Positions 1 to 4,446 of a stretch of DNA of 5,862 bases are shown piece after piece; the stretch's first letter is position 1, and every line of letters begins with the position of its first letter. The notes beneath the pieces were generated by a model that did not search any database, was not told where the DNA came from, and saw only the letters and a program-made list of their open reading frames with translations. Both the position numbers and the translations under genes were made by a program. The DNA lies in contig JAAWLY010000138.1 in NCBI GenBank assembly GCA_022798155.1, forward strand, positions 1-5,862. The letters run 5' to 3'. This stretch comes from Lawsonibacter sp. GTDB taxonomy: Bacteria > Bacillota > Clostridia > Oscillospirales > Oscillospiraceae.

Positions 1-135
1 CCGCTGAACTATATCGACCTGTTTTCCCGGATGCAGATTGAGGAGCTGCTCCTCCAGTACCGGCCCACCCTGCTCTTCGTGGAGCACGACCGGGTGTTCC
101 GGGAAAAAATCGCCACAGCGGTTGTAGAGCTGTAA
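1..135 (+). CDS. ABC-F family ATPase, C-terminal fragment (Lsa/Vga-like ribosome protection type)
   Basis: Only the last 44 codons and the TAA stop are in the window; the gene starts upstream. The fragment opens with PLNYID, which fits the residues just after the Walker B Asp-Glu of the second ABC domain (the D-loop; PTNHLD in most ABC-F proteins). A helical stretch follows, then LLFVEHD, where His29 of the fragment is the switch histidine (H-loop). The protein ends soon after in VVEL, as ABC-F proteins without a long C-terminal extension do. The PLNYID variant resembles what I recall of Lsa-like antibiotic-resistance ABC-F proteins, which bind the ribosome and displace lincosamides, streptogramin A and pleuromutilins. 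That substrate link is inference. No membrane segments are expected. The gene is convergent with the Vat/CatB-type gene and shares its terminator. ABC-F is fairly sure from the D-loop/H-loop spacing; the subfamily is not. Confidence 0.82.
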   Translation, partial: PLNYIDLFSRMQIEELLLQYRPTLLFVEHDRVFREKIATAVVEL

Positions 136-162
136 AAAATGCCCGCCGGGTATCCGGCGGGC
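134..162. terminator. Bidirectional intrinsic terminator between convergent genes
   Basis: A perfect 9-bp stem, GCCCGCCGG (141-149) with CCGGCGGGC (154-162), encloses the 4-nt loop GTAT. Read on the minus strand the hairpin is followed at once by ATTTTTT (140-134), a textbook U-tract that ends the acetyltransferase transcript 10 nt after its stop. Read on the plus strand it follows the ABC-F stop by 5 nt, with only a broken T-rich tail (TTGCTCTGTTTATT), so it should be weaker in that direction. Confidence 0.88.
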
Positions 163-171
163 TTGCTCTGT

Positions 172-807
172 TTATTGGGCCCGGCAGAGGGCCTTCAGGT
201 CTCCGGACTGGATGGCGTCCAGGTTAGCGGCGATTTTTTCAGTGGGCCAGTCCCACCACCTCAGGGCCAGGAGTTGGTTGATCTCCTGGTCGGAGAAGCG
301 CTTGCGGATGGGTTTGGCGGGCACGCCGCCTACAATGGTATAGGGGGGCACGTCTTTGGTGATTACTGCCCGGGCGGCGACAATGGCCCCGTCGCCAATG
401 GTGACACCGGCCAGGACTACCGCCTCATAGCCGATCCACACATCGTTGCCAATCACAATATCGCCCTTATTATCCCAGGCCTCCGGGATGCGTTCCACAT
501 CCAGATTCCACTCCTCGAAGAGGACGGGGAAGATGTAGGTGGACAGGGAGCGCTGGGTGTGGTTGGCGCTGTTGAACAGGAACTTGGCGCCGCAGGCGAT
601 GGAACAGAATTTGCCGATCATCAGCCTCTCGTGGTTGATTGGGTAGTGGTAGAGCACGTTGTTGCGCTGAAAATCTCTGGGGTCGTGGACGAAGTCGTCA
701 TAGATGGTGTAGTCCCCCACCTGGATAGAGGGGTCGGTCACCACATTTTGCAGGTAGACCGTGCTGTGCCCCTGGGAGCGAGGATAAATTTTCCACTGCG
801 GAATCAT
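172..807 (-). CDS. Xenobiotic O-acetyltransferase, Vat/CatB-like (left-handed beta-helix)
   Basis: 211 residues, the usual length of the hexapeptide-repeat acyltransferases that acetylate streptogramin A (Vat) or chloramphenicol (CatB type) with acetyl-CoA in the cytoplasm. Visible family marks are GDYTIYDD (31-38), VLYHYP (51-56), the block IGKFCSIACGAKF (64-76), the catalytic-type histidine His83 in NSANHT, hexapeptide coils around IVIGNDVWIGYEAVVLAGV and VTIGDGAIVAARAVITKDV, the PPYTIVGGVPAK loop (about 154-165) where acetyl-CoA usually binds, and a C-terminal helix with LALRWWDWP. The HYP and WWxWP elements match what I recall of Vat proteins, so Vat-like is favoured over CatB; a sugar or other small-molecule acceptor is also possible. 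AGGAGG lies 7 nt before the ATG (815-820), which fixes the start. No obvious promoter lies just upstream, so it is probably read from the promoter at 1113-1141. A strong terminator follows. Confidence 0.83.
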   Translation of the reverse strand: MIPQWKIYPRSQGHSTVYLQNVVTDPSIQVGDYTIYDDFVHDPRDFQRNNVLYHYPINHERLMIGKFCSIACGAKFLFNSANHTQRSLSTYIFPVLFEEWNLDVERIPEAWDNKGDIVIGNDVWIGYEAVVLAGVTIGDGAIVAARAVITKDVPPYTIVGGVPAKPIRKRFSDQEINQLLALRWWDWPTEKIAANLDAIQSGDLKALCRAQ

Positions 808-898
808 GATAAAACCTCCTGGATTGTTTTATTTTTCCATAATCCCGCTGAGGACAATGCATCGCTTCACGCATACCACCCCTTTCACAATGGACCAT
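808..898 (-). other. 91-nt gap between the 60-aa gene and the acetyltransferase; possible leader
   Basis: No terminator or convincing promoter is visible, so the two flanking genes may share a transcript. The stretch holds a 13-codon GTG-started reading frame (870-829, minus strand; MKRCIVLSGIMEK if GTG is read as Met). It is preceded by the purine-rich AAAGGGGTGG and ends 21 nt before the acetyltransferase ATG. Antibiotic-resistance genes are sometimes controlled by such leader peptides. Here that is only a possibility, because no clear pair of alternative hairpins is visible. Confidence 0.3.
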
Positions 899-1081
899 TC
901 AGGAAAAAACTGCGTGCTGGCGGCGGTAGGCGTCGTTGTCCTTCTGGGCCAGTTCCCGGTTCACCTGGTCCAGCTGCCGCTGGATGGCCTCGGCCTGTCC
1001 CGGGGCGACGGAGGCCGGCTGGGCCTTCTGCACCTCCGGGGCCTGATAGACGCCGCTGTTCTGAATGGCGGAAATGCTCAT
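899..1081 (-). CDS. Small protein of unknown function (60 aa, C-terminal amphipathic helix)
   Basis: I do not recognise this protein. It begins MSISAIQNSGVYQAP, has a short Ala/Pro/Gln-rich linker (to about residue 28), then a charged helix-forming segment (about 29-56: EAIQRQLDQVNRELAQK and onward) that could form a short coiled coil. It has no signal peptide, membrane segment or cysteine. The ATG at 1081 is chosen because AGGAGG sits 7 nt upstream (1089-1094) and the perfect sigma-A promoter at 1113-1141 would start RNA near 1106. An in-frame ATG at 1114 lies at the -10 box and would not be on that transcript. The N-terminal pattern (MSIS.IQN) recalls small motility- or secretion-associated proteins of gut clostridia, but that is too weak to assign a role. 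The acetyltransferase gene lies 91 nt downstream on the same strand. Confidence 0.7.
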   Translation of the reverse strand: MSISAIQNSGVYQAPEVQKAQPASVAPGQAEAIQRQLDQVNRELAQKDNDAYRRQHAVFS

Positions 1082-1088
1082 AGAGACG

Positions 1089-1094
1089 CCTCCT
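1089..1094 (-). promoter_or_regulatory. Ribosome binding site deciding the start of the 60-aa protein
   Basis: AGGAGG on the minus strand, 7 nt before the ATG at 1081. It selects this ATG over the in-frame ATG at 1114, which overlaps the promoter -10 box. Confidence 0.85.
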
Positions 1095-1112
1095 ATGTAA
1101 ATTTTTGGTATC

Positions 1113-1141
1113 ATTATAGGGCGCGGCTCCGGCTATGTCAA
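1113..1141 (-). promoter_or_regulatory. Perfect consensus sigma-A promoter
   Basis: On the minus strand TTGACA (1141-1136) and TATAAT (1118-1113) are separated by exactly 17 nt, so every hexamer position matches the housekeeping consensus. The predicted RNA start is near 1106, giving a leader of about 25 nt before the 60-aa gene. The -35 lies just 10 nt past the stop of the YbaK-like gene and overlaps a small inverted repeat, CAATT-CTT-AATTG (1139-1151). No operator was recognised. A promoter this strong suggests steady, high transcription of the small gene and possibly of the acetyltransferase beyond it. Confidence 0.88.
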
Positions 1142-1151
1142 TTAAGAATTG

Positions 1152-1631
1152 TTAAATTTCCTCCTGCCAGCCTTTGCACACGTCGATCCAGTCCAGAGAA
1201 TGGGAGTACTCCGCCAGCTCGTCACAGGTCAGCTCAATGGCGGAGTTGGAGCTGCCGGCGGCAGGGAAGACGGTGTCGAAGCGCTTCAGGGATACGTCCA
1301 GATAGGTCTTTACCCCCTCCGGGTTGCCGAAGGGGCACACCCCGCCGATGGCGTGGCCGGTGAAGGCGGACACCTGCTCGGGGGTGAGCATTTTGGCCTT
1401 GGTGTGGAACATGGCCTTATATTTGCTGTTGTCGATTTTGGCGTCGCCGGCGGCCACGATGAGGACGCAGCCCTCCTCCACCAGGAAGGACAGGGTCTTG
1501 GCGATGCGGGCGGGGATAACTCCTACTGCCTGGGCGGCCAGCTCCACCGTGGCGCTGGAGACGGGGAACTCCAGAATATCCCCATCCCGGCCCAAGGGGC
1601 GGAAGTAGTCCCGGACTTTTTCGATCGACAT
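1152..1631 (-). CDS. YbaK/EbsC-family (aminoacyl-tRNA deacylase-like) protein
   Basis: 159 residues, the usual length of single-domain YbaK/ProX proteins, which are cytoplasmic. Known members hydrolyse mischarged tRNA(Pro) (Cys- or Ala-tRNA(Pro)) after prolyl-tRNA synthetase has erred. Family marks are Lys45 in RIAKTLSF (the conserved lysine essential in YbaK-type enzymes), the glycine-rich motif GHAIGGVCPFG (92-102), and the C-terminal AGSSNSAIELT (125-135), which forms part of the substrate pocket. The exact substrate (Cys, Ala or another) cannot be read from the sequence. Its ATG lies 3 nt after the stop of the thioesterase gene, and its ribosome site GGAGG (1640-1644) is inside the end of that gene, so the two are translationally coupled. 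No terminator is visible after it. Family is sure; activity is inferred. Confidence 0.9.
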   Translation of the reverse strand: MSIEKVRDYFRPLGRDGDILEFPVSSATVELAAQAVGVIPARIAKTLSFLVEEGCVLIVAAGDAKIDNSKYKAMFHTKAKMLTPEQVSAFTGHAIGGVCPFGNPEGVKTYLDVSLKRFDTVFPAAGSSNSAIELTCDELAEYSHSLDWIDVCKGWQEEI

Positions 1632-1634
1632 CCC

Positions 1635-2027
1635 TCAGCCCTCCCGCTTCTTGGCGGCCTTGGCCAAAAAGCGCGCGTCGGTGATGATGAACCGCTCATG
1701 GACACCCTGGCCGATGAGGCCCTTTTCGTCGTAGGCGGCCACTTTTAAAACCAGCCGCTTGCCGTCCACTTCGGTGACCTCGCTCTCCGCCCAGACCTTC
1801 ATCCCCACGGGGGTGGCGCTGTCGTGGGAGACGTTCAGCTTGGTACCCACGGTGCTCTGCCCCTCCTCCAGGTGGGGGGCGATGGACTTCCAGGCCGCCT
1901 CCTCCATCAGGGCGCACATAAAGGGGGTGCCGAACACGGGCAGCGCCCCAGAGCAGGCCGCCTGGGCGGTGTTGCTCTCAGTAACAACAGTTTCCGCGCG
2001 GCCCTTCAGGCCGACAGTAACAGACAT
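1635..2027 (-). CDS. Hotdog-fold acyl-CoA thioesterase, FlK (fluoroacetyl-CoA thioesterase)-like
   Basis: 130 residues, one hotdog domain; it would hydrolyse an acyl-CoA in the cytoplasm. The catalytic set known from FlK of Streptomyces cattleya (Thr42, Glu50, Gly69, His76, Arg120) is present at a constant offset of -8: Thr34 in FGTPF, Glu42 in LMEEAAW, Gly61 in TVGTKLNVSH, His68, and Arg112 in VHERFII. The FlK lid phenylalanines at 33 and 36 do not have Phe equivalents by the same offset (Cys25, Ala28), so selectivity for fluoroacetyl-CoA is not expected. Proteins of this family are common in clostridia, and their physiological substrate is usually unknown. GGAGG (2036-2040) within AAAGGAGG lies 8 nt before the ATG, and an extended -10 promoter lies just upstream. 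The YbaK-like gene follows after 3 nt. Confidence 0.9.
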   Translation of the reverse strand: MSVTVGLKGRAETVVTESNTAQAACSGALPVFGTPFMCALMEEAAWKSIAPHLEEGQSTVGTKLNVSHDSATPVGMKVWAESEVTEVDGKRLVLKVAAYDEKGLIGQGVHERFIITDARFLAKAAKKREG

Positions 2028-2058
2028 TGTAATGTCCTCCTTTATCTTTGGTTGGCTG

Positions 2059-2067
2059 ATTATACCA
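2059..2067 (-). promoter_or_regulatory. Extended -10 sigma-A promoter for the thioesterase/YbaK pair
   Basis: The minus strand reads TGGTATAAT, a full TATAAT (2064-2059) with the TGn extension (2067-2065). The -35 at 17-nt spacing (TAGATT, 2087-2082) matches TTGACA poorly and overlaps the stop codon of the GH18 gene. Extended -10 promoters tolerate a poor -35. RNA would start near 2052, about 25 nt before the ATG. The 57-nt gap has no terminator hairpin, so read-through from the GH18 gene is also possible. Confidence 0.65.
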
Positions 2068-2084
2068 CAGGGAAGCGGAAAAAT

Positions 2085-3362
2085 CTACATCTCGCTGCGA
2101 ATCTGCGCCATGGCGTTGACCACCGCCCAGCCCTGGGGGAAGGGCCGGTCCAGGTTCCAGACCCCCACGCCGTACAGACCGTAGTCAAAGGCCAGGTTCA
2201 GCTTGGCTTGGATGGACCGGGCGTCCTCAAACCAGACCTCGTGTTCCCGGCCCTGATCGTCCACGTACCGGAACCAGGGGGCCTGGGCGGTCTCGTCGTA
2301 CCGGATGGCGGAGCGACGGTCCCAGGCCAGCCGGACGGCCTCTACATTGCTCAGCGAGCGGGCCTGGGTTCCCTCCCGATAGGGGAGCGTCCAGTCGTAG
2401 CCGTAGTTGGGGACGCCCAGGTAGAGCTGATTGGGGTAGAACTCCGTCAGGGCGTACTCCACCACCTGCCGCACCTGGGGCAGGGGAGCCACCGCCATGG
2501 GCGGGCTGGTGAGGTTGCCCCACTCATAGGTCATCAGCAGGGCAAAGTCCACCGACTGGGCGATCAAGTGGTAGTCGATACCCTCATAGAGCCGGCCGGG
2601 CTGATTCGGGGAGGTCTTAGGGGCCAGGGCAGCCATCAGGGGCAGGCCCCGGGAGGTCAGGGAGCGGCGCAGGCGGGCCAGGAAGCGGGCGTAGCTCTGG
2701 GCGTCCTCAGCCCGGACGAACTCAAAGTCCACATCCACACCCCGGTATCCCCGGCGGTCGATGGTCTCCAGAATTTCTTCGATCAGCTCCCGCTGCTCCT
2801 CCTCGTCCTCCAGCAGCTCATGGGCCAGCTCGCCGGAGAACTGCTCCTGCTCGTTCAGGTTGGACAGGTGGAGCACGGGGACCACCCGGCTTTGGAGGGC
2901 GGCGCTTACCAGGACTTCGTCCTGAAGGGGGATCAGGTCGTCCCCATCAAAGCGGTAGGTGAAGGGGGTGAGCTGAGACAGATAGGGGAGGGTGGCCCGG
3001 AGCAGCCCGCGGTCGATATAGGGGTAAGCGTAGGCGTTGACGGTGAGGGAGCCCCTGGGCCGGGAGGTGTACTTCACCACAATGGTCTGTCCGGGGTAGA
3101 TCAGATCCCGGCCCTGGAGGGCGGGGTTGTTGCGCAGCAGCTGGGCGGCGGTGGTGCTGTGCATCTGGGCGATGGAGTACAGGGAATCCCCCGCCCGGAC
3201 GGTGTGGGTCAGTTCCGGGTGCTGGACCACGATGGTCTGCCCCACCACCAGCTGGGAGGGATTTTCCAGCTGATTGTCCTGAATCAGCCGCTCCATGGGG
3301 ACGCCGTACTGCTGGGCCAGCCGGTACATGGTGTCACCGGGCCGGACGACATGGATGTCCAT
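2085..3362 (-). CDS. LysM-LysM-GH18 peptidoglycan glucosaminidase, SleL/YaaH-like
   Basis: 425 residues, matching the roughly 430-residue spore cortex-lytic enzymes SleL/YaaH of bacilli. Two LysM peptidoglycan-binding repeats (about 2-46, beginning IHVVRPGDTMYRLA, and 52-96, beginning THTVRAGDSLYSIA) are followed by a GH18 TIM-barrel domain (about 104-425). The GH18 active-site motif DxxDxDxE is visible as GVDVDFE (208-214), with Glu214 as the acid/base and Asp210/Asp212 assisting. Tyr279 (MTYEW) and Trp402 (GVGVWNLD) are conserved barrel positions. In SleL the reaction is N-acetylglucosaminidase cleavage of cortex fragments during germination. As in SleL there is no signal peptide, and there are no cysteines. 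AAGGAGG (3371-3377) sits 8 nt before the ATG. The amidase gene lies upstream on the same strand, separated by a palindromic element. A general chitinase or deacetylated-glycan hydrolase is less likely given the paired LysM domains. Confidence 0.9.
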   Translation of the reverse strand: MDIHVVRPGDTMYRLAQQYGVPMERLIQDNQLENPSQLVVGQTIVVQHPELTHTVRAGDSLYSIAQMHSTTAAQLLRNNPALQGRDLIYPGQTIVVKYTSRPRGSLTVNAYAYPYIDRGLLRATLPYLSQLTPFTYRFDGDDLIPLQDEVLVSAALQSRVVPVLHLSNLNEQEQFSGELAHELLEDEEEQRELIEEILETIDRRGYRGVDVDFEFVRAEDAQSYARFLARLRRSLTSRGLPLMAALAPKTSPNQPGRLYEGIDYHLIAQSVDFALLMTYEWGNLTSPPMAVAPLPQVRQVVEYALTEFYPNQLYLGVPNYGYDWTLPYREGTQARSLSNVEAVRLAWDRRSAIRYDETAQAPWFRYVDDQGREHEVWFEDARSIQAKLNLAFDYGLYGVGVWNLDRPFPQGWAVVNAMAQIRSEM

Positions 3363-3387
3363 AGGGTTTGCCTCCTTGGGATTAAAA

Positions 3388-3469
3388 TGTAGGGGCCGCC
3401 GCCTTCGGCGGCCCGTTTTCGAAATGAAATCGTTTTTTGGCGGGCCGCCCAGGGAGGGCGGCCCCTACA
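3388..3469. repeat. 82-bp palindromic element with perfect 13-bp terminal inverted repeats (REP/MITE-like)
   Basis: The ends are TGTAGGGGCCGCC (3388-3400) and its exact reverse complement GGCGGCCCCTACA (3457-3469). Inside are two 9-bp perfect hairpins, 3393-3401 with 3406-3414 (loop CCTT) and 3442-3450 with 3456-3464 (loop AGGGA), plus a second inverted pair, GGCGGCCCG (3407-3415) with CGGGCCGCC (3441-3449). The centre is AT-rich (GTTTTCGAAATGAAATCGTTTTTT). It begins 3 nt after the amidase stop codon and fills most of the 110-nt gap before the GH18 gene. The layout resembles REP pairs or very small non-autonomous elements. Neither hairpin is followed by a clean T-tract on the minus strand, so it is not an obvious terminator. 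Confidence 0.8.
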
Positions 3470-3472
3470 GGT

Positions 3473-4213
3473 TCACACCACCGTCACAAACTCGCTGCTC
3501 ACATAGCCGATGGTGCCGTTGTAGTTCACCAGATGCCAGCCGTTGGCGGAGTTGATGATGGTGATGGGGGCGCCGTCGGGGGCCTGGGCTACAATGGCGG
3601 CGCTGGTGCTGGGCCGGGCCCGGACGTTCAGATTGCCCCACTCCACGTCCACCACCCCCTGGCGGCGGTTTTCTGTCTGGAAGAAGGGGATGTCGAAGTA
3701 CTCGGTCAGGGCAAGCACGATGACTCGGGCGGCGTTGTCGATGTTGGCCTTGATCCAGTTGGCGTCCTCCACATTGTCGTGGAAGGCCAGCTCGATCAGG
3801 ACGGAGGGGGCGTTGACCCGGGCCACCTCCCCCAGGGTGGTGGTGGCCTCGGTGCGCACCAGGTTGGGGTCGGAGTAGATGGTTTTCAGGCCGTCGGCGA
3901 TCAGGTTGGCCGCCCGCTGGCCGTTGGCGCTGCCGGGGTAGTAAAAGACGATGGAGCCCCGGGCCTTGCCCGCCTGGGCTCCGGCGGCGGCGTTGGAGTG
4001 GAGGGCGAGATGGAGATCGTAGTTTCCGGCGTTGGAGGCGGTGATGGAGGACGCGGCGGTCATATCCGGCGTGTTCCGGTTGTACCGGATGCCGGAGGCG
4101 TCCAGCATGGGAACCATGGCGTCGGCCAGCAGATTCATCCACTCCTCCTCGGTACCGCCGTTGACGTATGGATTCCAGTCCTGTGTACTGGGGGATAAAT
4201 ATATGATGGGCAT
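3473..4213 (-). CDS. N-acetylmuramoyl-L-alanine amidase (Amidase_3-like) with C-terminal SH3 domain
   Basis: 246 residues: an Amidase_3-type catalytic domain (about 2-175) and a bacterial SH3 domain (about 186-246, with NVRARPSTSAAIV and GYVSSEFV). Such enzymes cut the bond between MurNAc and the stem peptide. Visible active-site features are the zinc histidine His72 in LALHSNA and the catalytic-type glutamate Glu141 in VLIELAFHDN; a glutamate in GGTEEEWMN (22-24) is the likely second zinc ligand. The first zinc histidine, normally in DPGHGG near the N-terminus, is replaced by SPSTQD (7-12). The ATG at 4213 is chosen because AGGAGG lies 9 nt upstream; the frame stays open another 55 codons (to 4378), but that stretch is low-complexity, proline/arginine-rich and overlaps palindromic DNA. 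No signal peptide and no cysteines. The GH18 gene is downstream, giving a cell-wall pair. Confidence 0.87.
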   Translation of the reverse strand: MPIIYLSPSTQDWNPYVNGGTEEEWMNLLADAMVPMLDASGIRYNRNTPDMTAASSITASNAGNYDLHLALHSNAAAGAQAGKARGSIVFYYPGSANGQRAANLIADGLKTIYSDPNLVRTEATTTLGEVARVNAPSVLIELAFHDNVEDANWIKANIDNAARVIVLALTEYFDIPFFQTENRRQGVVDVEWGNLNVRARPSTSAAIVAQAPDGAPITIINSANGWHLVNYNGTIGYVSSEFVTVV

Positions 4214-4222
4214 AGCGATGCA

Positions 4223-4228
4223 CCTCCT
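4223..4228 (-). promoter_or_regulatory. Ribosome binding site deciding the amidase start
   Basis: AGGAGG on the minus strand, 9 nt before the ATG at 4213. The N-terminal MPIIYLSPSTQ then begins directly with the first core strand of the amidase fold, which supports this start over the upstream in-frame ATG at 4378. Confidence 0.85.
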
Positions 4229-4263
4229 GATTTTCCCTATCCTATGTATAGAAGGAGGAAATG

Positions 4264-4288
4264 GTTCCCCCGCCGGAGGCGGGGAAAC
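4264..4288. other. GC-rich hairpin in the amidase/lipoprotein divergent gap
   Basis: CCCCGCC (4268-4274) pairs with GGCGGGG (4278-4284) over the 3-nt loop GGA. GTT (4264-4266) and AAC (4286-4288) extend it across one C-A mismatch. On the minus strand it would lie in the amidase leader, 51 nt before the ATG, and there is no T-tract on either side. It may affect expression of the amidase mRNA or be a solo relic of the palindromic repeat family. The role is unknown. Confidence 0.5.
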
Positions 4289-4347
4289 ATCGGCAGGAAA
4301 AATTTTTAAAAAGGGTGCAACTTTTGCTGACGGTTTGCGTCTGTACT

Positions 4348-4421
4348 TGCAGGGACGGATATCATCCGCCCGTATCAAAAGATTTGCCGTTATGTGCGGG
4401 CGGGTAATACCCGCCCCGACA
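4348..4421. repeat. Second, degenerate copy of the palindromic element
   Basis: The ends TGCAGGGACGG (4348-4358) and CCGCCCCGACA (about 4411-4421) are imperfect inverted repeats (8 of 11) and resemble the TGTAGGGGCCG terminus of the element at 3388-3469. It holds two hairpins: CGGAT/ATCCG (4356-4360 with 4364-4368, loop ATC, extended by GG/CC across a mismatch) and GGGCGGGT/ACCCGCCC (4398-4405 with 4409-4416, loop AAT). Size (74 bp), two-hairpin layout and AT-richer centre match the other copy, while the arm sequences have diverged. It ends about 11 nt before the ribosome site of the DUF4349 gene, so it would be in that mRNA leader or overlap its promoter. No convincing promoter was found in this gap. 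Confidence 0.6.
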
Positions 4422-4446
4422 CAGCAAAAAGAAAGGGAGGGTTTTT

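Noticed and set aside
139..1083. Plus-strand open frame (314 codons) opposite the acetyltransferase
   Set aside because: It runs through the terminator hairpin and is antisense to well-supported genes; no family features.
1824..3392. Long plus-strand open frame (522 codons) opposite the GH18 gene
   Set aside because: It is the Gly/Val/His/Gln-rich antisense shadow of the GH18 and thioesterase genes, typical of high-GC codon use; it has no domain and no ribosome site.
3388..3469. Intrinsic terminator for the amidase gene
   Set aside because: The hairpins are strong, but on the minus strand the first is followed by an A-rich run, not U-rich, and the second only by CTACATTTTAA. The perfect terminal repeats fit a mobile or REP-like element better.
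3437..4198. Long plus-strand open frame opposite the amidase
   Set aside because: Glycine/valine-rich antisense shadow; the minus strand shows clear amidase and SH3 motifs.
4232..4256. Sporulation sigma-E-type promoter before the amidase (TATACATA)
   Set aside because: Only 6 of 8 positions fit the -10 and no matching -35 lies at the right distance.
4214..4378. 55-codon N-terminal extension of the amidase
   Set aside because: It is low-complexity, overlaps the palindromic element, lacks a ribosome site, and the amidase fold begins right at the ATG at 4213, which has a strong AGGAGG.
4261..4407. 48-residue plus-strand frame after AAGGAGGAA (begins MVPPPEAGKHRQEK)
   Set aside because: GGAGG is only 2 nt from the ATG, the frame crosses two palindromic structures, and its composition follows the hairpins. 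Not supported as a gene.
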